From an uncultured Dehalococcoidia bacterium (lineage in GTDB: Bacteria > Chloroflexota > Dehalococcoidia > Lucifugimonadales > UBA3495), in assembly GCA_951812535.1 (NCBI GenBank), contig CATOSK010000003.1, forward strand, positions 159,001 through 223,000: a DNA stretch of 64,000 nucleotides. The letters run 5' to 3'. Below are positions 31,100-39,653 of this stretch, piece after piece (position 1 is the first letter of the stretch; every line of letters starts with the position of its first letter). The notes beneath the pieces are model-generated. The model was not told the origin of the DNA and ran no database searches. It saw only the letters and a program-made list of their open reading frames with translations. The position numbers were made by a program, and so were the translations under genes.

Positions 31100-32755
31100 C
31101 TAGGCCCAATTCTCGAACAGGACCCGCCCGCCCACCATCGTCAACACCGTCTTTATCCCAAGCAGCTCCGTGGGACCCGCTTCCCACGGGTCCCGGTCCA
31201 CCAGCACCATATCGGCCGCCATACCGGTCTTCAACATCCCCTTCCCCTTCCCCGTACCCTCCGAGGTTGCCCCTCCCCTGGTGTAACGGCTGATCGCCTC
31301 CAGGACGGGAATCCTTTGGGATGCTCCTTCACGCTCCGGGAGCAGCCGCCCCTCTCTCGTACGATGCGACACCGCTCCGGCGATTCCCGCCCACGGGTCC
31401 AGATCGACCACGGGCGAATCGGAACTGAATGCCAGCGGCACTCCGGCGGTAGCCAGCCGTCCCACCGGATACAGGTCCGGCAGCAGCCCTGGGTCCACAT
31501 TCTCCCGGTACCGTTCCCCGTTCCAGTGAATGAACCCCGGCTGCGTAACCACCATTGCGCCGGCGGCTTTCACCCGTCGGATGGTCTCCTTTGGCCCCTC
31601 CGAACAATGTTCAACCCGGTCCAAAGCTGCCGAGGGCAGTAGGCTGGGGCGGTGTACCCCTGCCTTGCTGAAGGCCCGGCAGGCCGCGTGAATCGCCTCC
31701 TGCTCCACGGCATGAATCGCCACCGGAAAACCCTCCGAGTGGGCCAGGGAGACCATTTTCGTAAGTTCAGGAGTCCCCGGTTGCAGGTCCCCGGTAGTCA
31801 TGGTCAGCATCACCTTGGCATGGCCCAACCGCAGCCTGCCGTTCCCATAACCCCACTTCATCCCCCGTCGCGCGAACTCTCCCAGCCGGGACGCCCCCGC
31901 CATCATCGTCACCCGGCAGTTCAACCGCCCCGACTCCACCAGATCGGAAAACGCCTCCCAACGCGGCCAATCGTTGTCCGGCCCGGCGTCCTGCACCGAC
32001 GTGATTCCACACTCCAGCAGCCGCCGGTTCAACCGGGACAACCCCTCCTTCCTCTCCTCTCCATTGTCCCCCCTGCCGGAACCGCCCAACCGTTCCCGGA
32101 GCCAGCCTGACACTTCGTAGAGGACTCCCGTCGGATCACCGCCCTCCTTCCTCTCGATCACTCCGCCCGCCGGGTCCACCGTATCCCGATGAATCCCAGC
32201 CACCTCCAGGCCCCGGCTGTTCAGGACCGTCGCGTGACCGCTTCGGTGCTCTATCCGCACCGGGTGGTCCGGCGCGGCCGCGTCCAGGTCCCAGCGGGTT
32301 GGATGACGCTTCTCCAGGAGGTCCCGTTCATCGTACCCGAACCCCCTGATCCAGGTCCCAGCTTCCCGTCTTCCCGCTTCCTCGCGGATTGCCTGCTGAA
32401 GACGGATGATGGAGCCAACCCCGGGCGCCCGGCAGTCCACGCCGGTTAACGCCGACGCCGTGGCAAGCAGGTGACAATGAGCATCATGGAACCCAGGCAG
32501 GAGCGTCATGCCCCGGCAGTCCACGACCTCGCTTCGGCGGCCCGCCCATCTGGACACGCTTCCTTCCGGCCCCACCACCATGATCCTCCCTCCACCAACC
32601 GCCACCGCCTCGGCCAACGGGTTCTCGTCGTCCATGGTGTAGACCCGCGCGTTCAACAGGACTATATCAGCGGCGATGGGAGGCCTCTTCCCGGTGGCCC
32701 GGACCTGTGGACGTTCCAATGTTATAATCCGCCCGCCCGCCGGCGCCTTCGGCAA
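31100..32755 (-). CDS. YtcJ-like metal-dependent amidohydrolase
   Basis: The 551-residue product belongs to the amidohydrolase-3 group (YtcJ, N-substituted formamide deformylase-like). It has ADIVLLNARVYTMDDENPLA, the metal motif GFHDAHCHLL with His93 and His95, WIRGFGYDERDL, and EHRSGHATVLNSRGL. In the barrel FPVAIHAVEQEAI and DRVEHCSEG supply further histidines, and the late aspartate lies in PLAFSSDSPVVDLDPW. The C-terminal DMVLVDRDPW strand is standard. The start is uncertain: TTG 32755 gives the longest frame, while TTG 32719 avoids overlap with the divergent promoter at 32720-32728. It is convergent with the prenyl synthase gene. The substrate is unknown. Confidence 0.85.
   Translation of the reverse strand: MPKAPAGGRIITLERPQVRATGKRPPIAADIVLLNARVYTMDDENPLAEAVAVGGGRIMVVGPEGSVSRWAGRRSEVVDCRGMTLLPGFHDAHCHLLATASALTGVDCRAPGVGSIIRLQQAIREEAGRREAGTWIRGFGYDERDLLEKRHPTRWDLDAAAPDHPVRIEHRSGHATVLNSRGLEVAGIHRDTVDPAGGVIERKEGGDPTGVLYEVSGWLRERLGGSGRGDNGEERKEGLSRLNRRLLECGITSVQDAGPDNDWPRWEAFSDLVESGRLNCRVTMMAGASRLGEFARRGMKWGYGNGRLRLGHAKVMLTMTTGDLQPGTPELTKMVSLAHSEGFPVAIHAVEQEAIHAACRAFSKAGVHRPSLLPSAALDRVEHCSEGPKETIRRVKAAGAMVVTQPGFIHWNGERYRENVDPGLLPDLYPVGRLATAGVPLAFSSDSPVVDLDPWAGIAGAVSHRTREGRLLPEREGASQRIPVLEAISRYTRGGATSEGTGKGKGMLKTGMAADMVLVDRDPWEAGPTELLGIKTVLTMVGGRVLFENWA
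32720..32728 (+). promoter_or_regulatory. Extended -10 promoter of the MBL gene at 32779
   Basis: TGTTATAAT (TG at 32720-32721, TATAAT at 32723-32728) is an extended -10 element about 50 bases before the ATG. No good -35 is seen, as is usual for extended -10 promoters. Confidence 0.55.
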
Positions 32756-32778
32756 AATTAGGGAGTTAACAAAACGCG

Positions 32779-33552
32779 ATGCCCGAAATCGAGATACTTC
32801 TCGCCGGTTACACCTTTAACACCGACCAGGCCAACCTGGGACTCTCCACCGTGGCCTTGATTCGGGGGGAAGTCCTCACCATTGTCGACGTTGCCCACTA
32901 CGGACGCCGCAACCAGCTCATCGAACAGCTCAAGCAGCGGGGAGTCCAGCCCTCCGACGTCGCCCGCGTGGTCCTGACTCACGCCCACTGGGACCACTGC
33001 CAGAACACCGACCTCTTCCCCGGCGCGGAGATTATCCTCCACGAGAAGGAGCTGGAATACACCCGCAATCCCCGGGCCGGCGACAACGCCACCGCGCGCT
33101 ACTTCGCCGACACCCTCCGCACCCAGAACGTGCGCCTCATCTCCGGCGAAACCGAGCTGGAGCCGGGTGTAACCCTCATCGAGACCTTCGGCCACACCAG
33201 GGGACACATCAGCCTTCTCGTGGAAACCCCATCCGGCACCGTTTGCATCGGCGGCGACGCCATCACCGAGGCCGGTACCATCGGACGGGGCGCCCCGGGC
33301 CTCATATTCTGGAGCGAGGAGGAGGCCCGAGAAAGCGTCAAGCGGATTCTTGAGACCACCCGGGTAATCTACCCCGGCCACGACCGGCCCTTTCAGGTCC
33401 ACGCCACCGGCGAAATTGAATACCTGTCAGAAACCCCGTCCCTCAAATTCACCGGCATCCTCGACCACGCCGGGAGCACCTTTTCCGTGGACGTCGCTCT
33501 CGCCCCCCACCGTGGCCTCATCATCCACCCCGAAGCCCGCAGCGCCGGTTAG
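32779..33552 (+). CDS. MBL-fold metallohydrolase
   Basis: The 257-residue protein has the metallo-beta-lactamase motif THAHWDH (H68, H70, D72, H73) preceded by GVQPSDVARVVL, then ETFGHTRGHISLLVET with the third-ligand histidine, CIGGDAITEAG, and VIYPGHDRPF with the final histidine. This is the glyoxalase II/lactonase-like branch. ATG 32779 follows GGGAG at a somewhat long distance. It has its own extended -10 promoter and no co-directional partner. Likely activity is hydrolysis of a thioester, lactone or similar bond. The substrate cannot be told. Confidence 0.85.
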   Translation: MPEIEILLAGYTFNTDQANLGLSTVALIRGEVLTIVDVAHYGRRNQLIEQLKQRGVQPSDVARVVLTHAHWDHCQNTDLFPGAEIILHEKELEYTRNPRAGDNATARYFADTLRTQNVRLISGETELEPGVTLIETFGHTRGHISLLVETPSGTVCIGGDAITEAGTIGRGAPGLIFWSEEEARESVKRILETTRVIYPGHDRPFQVHATGEIEYLSETPSLKFTGILDHAGSTFSVDVALAPHRGLIIHPEARSAG

Positions 33553-33641
33553 CCCCAGTAGAGCTGCAAATGCGAATATGTCCTGCAAGAGGCAACGTTG
33601 CAGCTTAGGTGGTTCCGTTCCCGGCTCGCCTTCCCGATCCC

Positions 33642-33676
33642 CGTCTTTCCCGCGCAGGCGGGAATCCAGACCCCGG
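33642..33676. repeat. REP-like dispersed repeat, copy A
   Basis: This 35-base element has an imperfect hairpin (TTCCCGCG-CA-GGCGGGAA) followed by TCCAGACCCCGG. The same plan occurs at 46826-46860, 49634-49664 and 60218-60252, always between genes. The preceding stretch 33553-33641 holds no gene; arms GAGCTGCAA and TTGCAGCTT at about 33560-33610 could form a long-loop hairpin. Confidence 0.75.
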
Positions 33677-33730
33677 TTGCCTTTGAGCCGCACCATCTGA
33701 GACGGGACCCTGCCTTGGCAAAAACCACGC

Positions 33731-33830
33731 TTGACACGCTAGTCTGACAAAGGTACGTTAACCGTACCCCCCCAGCGAGAGTATCGCTGGCCCGGCGTCC
33801 CTCGTATTCGGGGGGCGTCTCTTTTTGTCC
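33731..33830 (+). ncRNA. Candidate small RNA with its own promoter and terminator
   Basis: TTGACA (33731-33736), 17 bases, then TACGTT (33754-33759) could start a transcript near 33766. The RNA would contain a perfect hairpin CCAGCGA/TCGCTGG (33772-33790). A second stem follows, GCGTCCC with GGGGCGT (33795-33818, two G-U pairs), ending in CTCTTTTTG as an intrinsic terminator. There is no ORF. It lies between two genes that end toward it, so it is not an mRNA leader. The weak -10 is the main doubt. Confidence 0.4.
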
Positions 33831-33850
33831 AGCCAAACTTCAACTGATCG

Positions 33851-34792
33851 CTAAGGCGATACCGCCGCCGCCCTCTGCTCGTCGGCGTGGTATGAACTCC
33901 GCACCAGCGGCCCGGAAGCCACGTGCTTGAACCCCAGGTCATTCCCGATTCGCCCTAATTCTTCAAACTCCGCCGGAAGGTAGAACCGGTCAATCGGCAG
34001 ATGCTTGATCGACGGGCGCAGGTACTGTCCAATGGTCAGCAGATCGCAGCCCACACCCCGCAGGTCCCGCATCGTCTCCACCAGTTCTTCCCTGGTCTCC
34101 CCCATCCCAACTATGATCCCCGACTTGGTAACCATCGACGGATCTATCGCCTTGGCCTCCGCCAGCAGGTCCAGGGAAAGCTGGTAGTCCCCCTTCGGGC
34201 GCACCGACCGGAAAACCCGCTGGACCGATTCGATGTTGTGGTTCAGGACGTCCGGCTTCGCCTCCACCACTGCCCGCAACGCTCCCCAAGACCCGGCGAA
34301 ATCGGGGATCAAGACCTCCACCCTGCATCCGGGGACTTCCTCCCTGATCCTTCGGATGCACGCCGCGAAAACTCCGGCTCCCCCATCGGACAAATCGTCC
34401 CGGTTCACCGAGGTGATCACGCAATATTCCAGTCCCATCATCCTGACCGTCTCGGCCAGCCGCACCGGCTCCAGCAGGTCCAGGCCGATTGGCCGCCCAG
34501 TGGTCACTGCACAATAGCGGCAGGCCCGCGTGCAGATGTCCCCCAGGATCATGAAGGTGGCCGCGCTTCGCTCCCAGCACTCGCCGATGTTGGGACAGTG
34601 GGCCTCCTCGCACACCGTATGCAGCCGGTGACCCCGCATCAGCTGCTTCAGTTCCATGTACCGCGGCCCGCCCGGCATCTTCACCTTCAGCCATTCGGGA
34701 AGCCGCGGGCGCAGTTCCTCCCTGCGGCCCCCCGGGGAAGCGGGAATGGTTTGCTGGGCTTCAACCATGCTTGGATCGCTATGTTCCGGCAC
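33851..34792 (-). CDS. lipA: Lipoyl synthase (radical SAM)
   Basis: GTG 34792 stands five bases after GAGGG and is preferred to GTG 34804. The 313-residue enzyme inserts two sulfurs into octanoylated lipoyl domains. It has the auxiliary cluster CEEAHCPNIGEC, the radical SAM motif CTRACRYCAV, and ATFMILGDIC, CVITSVNRDDLSDGGAGVFA, NHNIESVQRVFRSVRP and KSGIIVGMGETREEL. The late serine that ligates the auxiliary cluster is in VRSSYHADE. It is the third gene of the minus-strand set tyrA-gmk-lipA, 33 bases after gmk. A lipB gene is not present. Confidence 0.96.
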   Translation of the reverse strand: MPEHSDPSMVEAQQTIPASPGGRREELRPRLPEWLKVKMPGGPRYMELKQLMRGHRLHTVCEEAHCPNIGECWERSAATFMILGDICTRACRYCAVTTGRPIGLDLLEPVRLAETVRMMGLEYCVITSVNRDDLSDGGAGVFAACIRRIREEVPGCRVEVLIPDFAGSWGALRAVVEAKPDVLNHNIESVQRVFRSVRPKGDYQLSLDLLAEAKAIDPSMVTKSGIIVGMGETREELVETMRDLRGVGCDLLTIGQYLRPSIKHLPIDRFYLPAEFEELGRIGNDLGFKHVASGPLVRSSYHADEQRAAAVSP

Positions 34793-34825
34793 GAAATCCC
34801 TCACGGACTGAACACAATCGGGGCC

Positions 34826-35446
34826 TCAGAGAAGCTGGACTACCCTGGGCATTACCCTGCATTTTTCGGCGGTGATAATCGCGTCTATTTCGGAAGCCGT
34901 CCGCTCCAGTTGTCCATCCCGGTTCACCACCCGGTAGTCGAAGCTGCCGATCTCCGCCAGTTCCTTCTGCGCCGACTGCAACCGGACATCCAGGTCATCG
35001 GACGTCTCGCTTCCCCTCGCCCCCAGCCGCTTCCTCAACTCGGAAAGCGACTCGGGCACAATCATTATGCTCACCGCCTCCGGGGCCAGCGATTTCACCG
35101 TGGCCACCCCTTGTACATCCACCCGCAGGATGACATCCTTCCCTTCCTTCAGGGCCTGCCTCACCTGCGCCCGCGGAGTTCCATACCACCGCCCGTACAC
35201 CTCCGCCGTTTCCACGAACTGGTCCCGGTCCCGCATTTTCAGGAAAGTCTCGGCGTCCAGGAAAATATGGTGCTCCCCGTCCCTTTCCCCCGCCCGCGGC
35301 TCTCTGGTAGTTGCGGTAACCACGAAGTGCCACGGACGGTCCATTTCCTTCAAACGGGACAGAGCGGCGTCTTTGCCCACTCCCGACGGGCCGCTGATCG
35401 CTACCAGAAGCGGCGGAGCAGGACTCGATTCGGGGATTACTTGCAA
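34826..35446 (-). CDS. gmk: Guanylate kinase
   Basis: TTG 35446 follows AGGGGTCC and gives 206 residues, the normal size; the open frame continues far upstream against tyrA but without family sequence. The P-loop is VAISGPSGVGKDAALSRL. GMP-binding residues are in TATTREPRAGERDGEHHIF and ETAEVYGRWYGTPRAQV, and VILRVDVQGVATVKSL and RLQSAQKELAEIGSFDYRVVNRDG complete the signature. It phosphorylates GMP to GDP. It lies between tyrA (56 bases upstream) and lipA (33 bases downstream) on the same strand. Confidence 0.94.
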   Translation of the reverse strand: MQVIPESSPAPPLLVAISGPSGVGKDAALSRLKEMDRPWHFVVTATTREPRAGERDGEHHIFLDAETFLKMRDRDQFVETAEVYGRWYGTPRAQVRQALKEGKDVILRVDVQGVATVKSLAPEAVSIMIVPESLSELRKRLGARGSETSDDLDVRLQSAQKELAEIGSFDYRVVNRDGQLERTASEIDAIITAEKCRVMPRVVQLL

Positions 35447-35502
35447 CTGGACCCCTGAAACGGGAAAGCGGGAGCTCTCGGCAGGGTGGTCAACCCTACG
35501 GC

Positions 35503-36513
35503 CTACCGGTCCCGGTTGCCCCGGAGCCCACGCATGATGCGGTCCCTGCGGTCCAGTATCCGGCGCCCCAGGAACATCTCCCCCATGCTCTCCGCGAATG
35601 ACGGCAGTTCCCGCTGCGGGCTGAAATCCCGGGACTCCAGCGTCACCCCCCCCGCCATCCATTTGGCCCGCGCATCGAAAGCATCGTCGAAAACCGTCTT
35701 CACCGCCGCCGGATCAGGACCATCCTCTGCATCCAGCACCTGCCGCAGATCGTGCAGTTCACGGATGAACGAATCGATCCAGGCCACAATCGGCTTCGAG
35801 TTGGTGACGCAGATGTCCCGGTGCATGACCGGGTCTCCCGCTGCCAGCCGCGTGATGTCCCGGAAGCCCGACGCCGCCAACTGCGCGATGTCCGCCCAGT
35901 TTATGCTCTTGGAAGTGCATCCCACCAGCGCCGCGGATAGCAGGAAGGGGAGGTGGCTCGCGGCGGCCACGAAACTGTCGTGTTCGTCCGTGCCGATGAA
36001 ATACGGCTTGGCCCCGATCCCTTCAACCAGGGTGGCAACGTCGCCCACGGATGCCTCGCTGGCCCCGCTCCCGGGGATAATGCAGTACACCTTGTCCGTG
36101 AACAGGGTTGCTTCCGCCGCCGCAGGACCCGAGGTCTCTTTGCCGGCCATAGGATGGCCCCCGACGAAATCCACATGCTCAGGCAGCGAATCCGCCGCCC
36201 ACTCGAGGACCACTCCTTTGGAACTGCCCACGTCGGTGACTATGGCCCCTTCCTTCAGCCCGTCGCCCATCACTTCCATGATGTCCTTCATCGCCATGAC
36301 CGGCGTCGCCAGCACAACGATGTCGGCATCATCTATGGCGTCGAAGAACCTGGTTTCGACCTTGTCGAAAGCCCCCATTTTCTGGGCCGCCGAACGCGCG
36401 CTATGCTCCGAGTCCGTTCCGACCACCATCAGGTCTTTCAGGTTCGACTGCTGCAATGCCAGGCCCATTGAAGTCCCGATGAGGCCGGTTCCAATGATCG
36501 TTATCTTCGGCAT
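35503..36513 (-). CDS. tyrA: Prephenate/arogenate dehydrogenase
   Basis: ATG 36513 follows GGGAGGAAG. The 336-residue enzyme of tyrosine synthesis has the NAD(P) motif ITIIGTGLIGTSMGLALQQSNL and an aspartate at the end of strand 2 (VVGTDSEHSA), which favours NAD. VTDVGSSKGVVLEW, FVGGHPMAGKETSGP, and FIGTDEHDSFVAAASHLPFLLSAAL, with the catalytic histidine in SHLPF, are typical. The C-terminal helical region contains ASGFRDITRLAAGDPVMHRDI. No ACT domain or chorismate mutase is fused. It heads the tyrA-gmk-lipA set and diverges from the ProV-type gene. Confidence 0.94.
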   Translation of the reverse strand: MPKITIIGTGLIGTSMGLALQQSNLKDLMVVGTDSEHSARSAAQKMGAFDKVETRFFDAIDDADIVVLATPVMAMKDIMEVMGDGLKEGAIVTDVGSSKGVVLEWAADSLPEHVDFVGGHPMAGKETSGPAAAEATLFTDKVYCIIPGSGASEASVGDVATLVEGIGAKPYFIGTDEHDSFVAAASHLPFLLSAALVGCTSKSINWADIAQLAASGFRDITRLAAGDPVMHRDICVTNSKPIVAWIDSFIRELHDLRQVLDAEDGPDPAAVKTVFDDAFDARAKWMAGGVTLESRDFSPQRELPSFAESMGEMFLGRRILDRRDRIMRGLRGNRDR

Positions 36514-36700
36514 TGCTTCCTCCCAGGGGCCGGATTTTCCCAACCCCGCGGCCACCGGATTCGACGGTTCCCAGCGGGAACAATCTTACACCAAACCCCC
36601 GGCATCCGAAACCGGACTGCTCCCGCGCCGTCCAGGACGCCCCGGACATCCAACCCAGCCACGCCCTCTTTGGGCCCTCTCCAAGCGAGCCTCCTTGCAT

Positions 36701-36730
36701 TTGACAAACCGGATGCCGGGGACTTACGGT
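36701..36730 (+). promoter_or_regulatory. Promoter and leader hairpin of the ABC transporter
   Basis: TTGACA (36701-36706) with TTACGG/TACGGT 17-18 bases later lies about 130 bases before the ATPase start. The leader carries a hairpin with GCCCCGCAGG pairing with CCTGCGGGC (about 36732-36765). The rest of the 349-base gap 36514-36862 shows no gene. Confidence 0.55.
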
Positions 36731-36862
36731 AGCCCCGCAGGTGGGACGGCAGAAGCCTGCGGGCCCGCCCCCTTGCTGATGACGACGCCCCCGCCGTACC
36801 CGGCCCCTGGACAAGCTGCCGGAATGGGCCCGAATAAGGCGGGCGTTACGAAAAGGCTACGT

Positions 36863-38164
36863 ATGGCTAGCTCCCGTAATCCGGTTGCCGACAACCCTCA
36901 GCCCTCCCCATCTCCCTCCTCCGGCGGCGACGCCCCCTACATTAGCGTCAGGGCCCTCTGGAAAGTCTTCGGCAAGAACGCTCCCCAGGTGACCGCTCCC
37001 GAAAACGAGGGCAAGGACAAGTCCCAGATCCTCGCCGACCTCGGGGCCGTCGTCGCGCTGCAGGACGTCAACTTCGACGTCGCCCGCGGCGAGACCTTCG
37101 TCGTGATGGGACTCTCCGGCAGCGGCAAGTCCACCCTCGTCCGCTGCCTCATCCGCCTCATCGAACCCACTTCCGGCGAAATCGTCGTCGGAGGCGATGA
37201 CATCACCCGGATGACCGACAAGGATCTCACCGACTTCCGCCGCCGCAAGATCGCCATGGTCTTCCAGCACTACGGCCTCATGCCCCACCGCACCGTCCTG
37301 GACAACGCCGCCTGGGGCCTGGAGACCCAGGGCGTCGACCGGGACACCCGCTACCAGCGCGTCCGGGAAGTCCTCGAACTCGTCGGCCTGGGAGGCTGGG
37401 AGGATTCCTACCCCCGCCAGCTCTCCGGCGGAATGCAGCAGCGCGTCGGCCTGGCCCGCGCCCTTGTCGTCGACCCTGACATCCTCCTCATGGATGAACC
37501 CTTCAGCGGTCTCGACCCCCTCATCCGCCGCCAGATGCAGGACGAGCTCCTGCGCCTCCAGACCGAGCTCCACAAGACCATCGTCTTCATCACCCACGAC
37601 CTCAACGAGGCCCTCAAGCTCGGCGACCGCATCGCCATCATGCACGACGGCGCAGTCGCCCAGATCGGCTCCCCCGAGGACATTGTGCTCCGCCCCGAGG
37701 ACGAATACGTCGGCGAGTTCACCCAGGATGTGCGGCTGGAGACCATCATGACCGCCGCCAAGATCATGGTCGCTCCCAAGGCCACCGTCATGGGCCACCA
37801 GGGCCCCCGCGCCGCCCTCCATACCATCGCCGCCAGCGACGGCGACGCCGCCTGGGTCGTCGACCGCCAGGAACACTACCTCGGTATGCTCTCCATCAGC
37901 AGCGCCCAGAAGGCCCTCCAGCTCGGCGTGCGCCGCATCGACGAGGGCTGGGAGCACGTCGAGTCCAACTATCTGCCCGTCTTTCCCGACACCACCTTCG
38001 ACCAGCTAATCCCGGTGGCCATGGGCAGCGACTACCCCATCCCCGTCGTCAACGAAAACAACACCCTCGTCGGAGAAATCCACCGCAGCGCCCTCGCCGA
38101 GGCCATCGCCGAAACCTCCGCCGCCACGGCTAATGGCGGAGACGGGACCGCCGGAATCCCCTGA
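36863..38164 (+). CDS. proV: Glycine betaine/proline-type ABC transporter ATPase (ProV-like)
   Basis: ATG 36863 is the likely start; the open frame back to 35486 runs antisense to tyrA and contains no family sequence. The 433-residue protein has Walker A GLSGSGKSTLVRCLIRLIEP, the Q-loop MVFQHYGLMPHRTVLDN, the signature QLSGGMQQRVGLARAL, and Walker B ILLMDEPFSGLDP with FITHDLNEAL. These are typical of quaternary amine transporters. The C-terminal 130 residues form a CBS-like pair (DGDAAWVVDRQEHYLGML, PIPVVNENNTLVGEI), which in OpuA senses ionic strength or nucleotides. A ProW-like permease follows after 119 bases. It energises uptake of compatible solutes. Confidence 0.93.
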   Translation: MASSRNPVADNPQPSPSPSSGGDAPYISVRALWKVFGKNAPQVTAPENEGKDKSQILADLGAVVALQDVNFDVARGETFVVMGLSGSGKSTLVRCLIRLIEPTSGEIVVGGDDITRMTDKDLTDFRRRKIAMVFQHYGLMPHRTVLDNAAWGLETQGVDRDTRYQRVREVLELVGLGGWEDSYPRQLSGGMQQRVGLARALVVDPDILLMDEPFSGLDPLIRRQMQDELLRLQTELHKTIVFITHDLNEALKLGDRIAIMHDGAVAQIGSPEDIVLRPEDEYVGEFTQDVRLETIMTAAKIMVAPKATVMGHQGPRAALHTIAASDGDAAWVVDRQEHYLGMLSISSAQKALQLGVRRIDEGWEHVESNYLPVFPDTTFDQLIPVAMGSDYPIPVVNENNTLVGEIHRSALAEAIAETSAATANGGDGTAGIP

Positions 38165-38283
38165 GCTGCCTCGTCCCTTTCCAGCCACCCAAGGGCCGGC
38201 CCAGGGTTTTCAGGGTATCGGCTTCTGTGCCCTTTCCGCTTAACCCGACCTTAACTATCGGTTCCGTCAACAGGAGGCACGTA

Positions 38284-39375
38284 ATGGCCGCTATTACCGG
38301 CTCCGACACCGAGTCCCAACTCTCCCAGGACGAATCGGCCGTCTCCGTCGCACCGAAGCGCCTTAGCTTGGCGGCGGCTCCGCCTCTCTACCGTTGGGTC
38401 GCCGCCGGAGCCGTAATCGCCCTGGTCCTCATCGTCAGTCTTGCGGCATGGGGACCAGGAATGGAGTTCCCCACCACCGTTTCGAGCACTGAGCAGACTA
38501 CTTCCAGCGGCAACGTTATTACTTTGGACAAATCGGTCCGTCAGGTCACAGGCAACGCCATCGACGACGCCGTCCGCTGGGTTACCCGGGAAGGCAGTTG
38601 GTTGTTCCAGGGCCTCAGTAACGGCATAACTTACTCATTGATCTATATCGAGAAAGTGCTCGAATGGATCCCCTGGCCCGCGTTGATCGTTGGATTGGCA
38701 TTGGCTTCCTTCGCCGTCGGCCGCTGGGCCCTCTTGGGGTTCACTACCGGCGCGTTGTTGTACATCGGCTTCATGGGCCTCTGGGGCAATACCATAGACA
38801 CCATCGCCCTCATGGTTGTCGCCGTCGTCCTGTCGGTTTTGATAGGGCTGCCGCTGGGTGTCCTCAGCGCTCGGAACAGCACGATGGACAATATAATGCG
38901 TCCTATTCTGGATGCTATGCAGACCATGCCCAGCTTTGTTTACCTTCTTCCCGGAATTCTGTTCTTCGGACTCGGCAAACCCGCCGGCATCTTCGCCACC
39001 ATCATCTACGCCGTCCCCCCGGTTATCCGCCTCACCAACCTGGGGATCCGCCAGGTCTCCCCTGACACCATCGAAGCGGCCCGTTCTTTCGGTGCGACCC
39101 CTTTCCAGATACTGACCAAGGTCCAGATTCCCATGGCTCTCCCCACCATTATGGCCGGCATCAACCAGACCACCATGATGGCTCTGGCCATGGTAACCAT
39201 CGCCAGCATGGTCGCCGCCGGAGGACTGGGTGACAACGTGCTCCGGGCCCTTCAGAAGGACCAACCCGGTAATGGGGCCATCGCTGGCGTCGCCATCGTC
39301 GTCCTCGCTATTATCATAGACCGTCTTACCCAGGCAGTGGCCCGCCGTCGGCAGGAATCCCTCACCGTCAACTGA
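38284..39375 (+). CDS. proW: Glycine betaine/proline-type ABC permease (ProW-like)
   Basis: ATG 38284 follows AGGAGG by six bases. The 363-residue membrane protein has an N-terminal segment (38-60), a periplasmic stretch, and five or more further helices. The binding-protein-dependent transport motif region includes PILDAMQTMPSFVYLLPGILFFGLGKPAGIFATIIYAVPPVIRLTN, and the coupling EAA loop is EAARSFGATPFQILTKVQIPMALPTIMAGINQTTMMAL. QTMPSFVYLLP is characteristic of ProW/OpuAB. It forms a transporter with the ATPase upstream and the lipoprotein downstream. Confidence 0.94.
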   Translation: MAAITGSDTESQLSQDESAVSVAPKRLSLAAAPPLYRWVAAGAVIALVLIVSLAAWGPGMEFPTTVSSTEQTTSSGNVITLDKSVRQVTGNAIDDAVRWVTREGSWLFQGLSNGITYSLIYIEKVLEWIPWPALIVGLALASFAVGRWALLGFTTGALLYIGFMGLWGNTIDTIALMVVAVVLSVLIGLPLGVLSARNSTMDNIMRPILDAMQTMPSFVYLLPGILFFGLGKPAGIFATIIYAVPPVIRLTNLGIRQVSPDTIEAARSFGATPFQILTKVQIPMALPTIMAGINQTTMMALAMVTIASMVAAGGLGDNVLRALQKDQPGNGAIAGVAIVVLAIIIDRLTQAVARRRQESLTVN

Positions 39376-39559
39376 ACAACCGTTAAAGGGGGACCTGGAG
39401 GCGTCGGACTGGTTATCATGGCGAACTCTAGTATTGGCCACCGTTGCCTGGAGGGCCGTAGCGGCATAATCCGTCAACAAATGACGAATATCGTAGGTAG
39501 AAGGCGGAATTAAAGTATCTTGCTGCGTCGTTGTTATGTTAAACAGAATCGTTTGACAT

Positions 39560-39588
39560 TTGACACGGCTAGTTTTCGTTGGTATAAA
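39560..39588 (+). promoter_or_regulatory. Promoter of the substrate-binding lipoprotein
   Basis: TTGACA (39560-39565), a 17-base spacer and TATAAA (39583-39588) form the best promoter in the window, in an AT-rich 278-base gap. It lets the binding protein be made in excess of the ATPase and permease. Confidence 0.85.
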
Positions 39589-39653
39589 TATCGGCGCGTT
39601 TCTCAGTTTCATAGGTTGAAATTCGATTCCATTTGTGCTTGGAGGTATTGATT

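Noticed and set aside
35486..36862. 459-codon open extension upstream of the ProV-like gene
   Set aside because: It runs antisense to tyrA, contains no family sequence and lacks a ribosome site; the ATPase homology begins only after ATG 36863.
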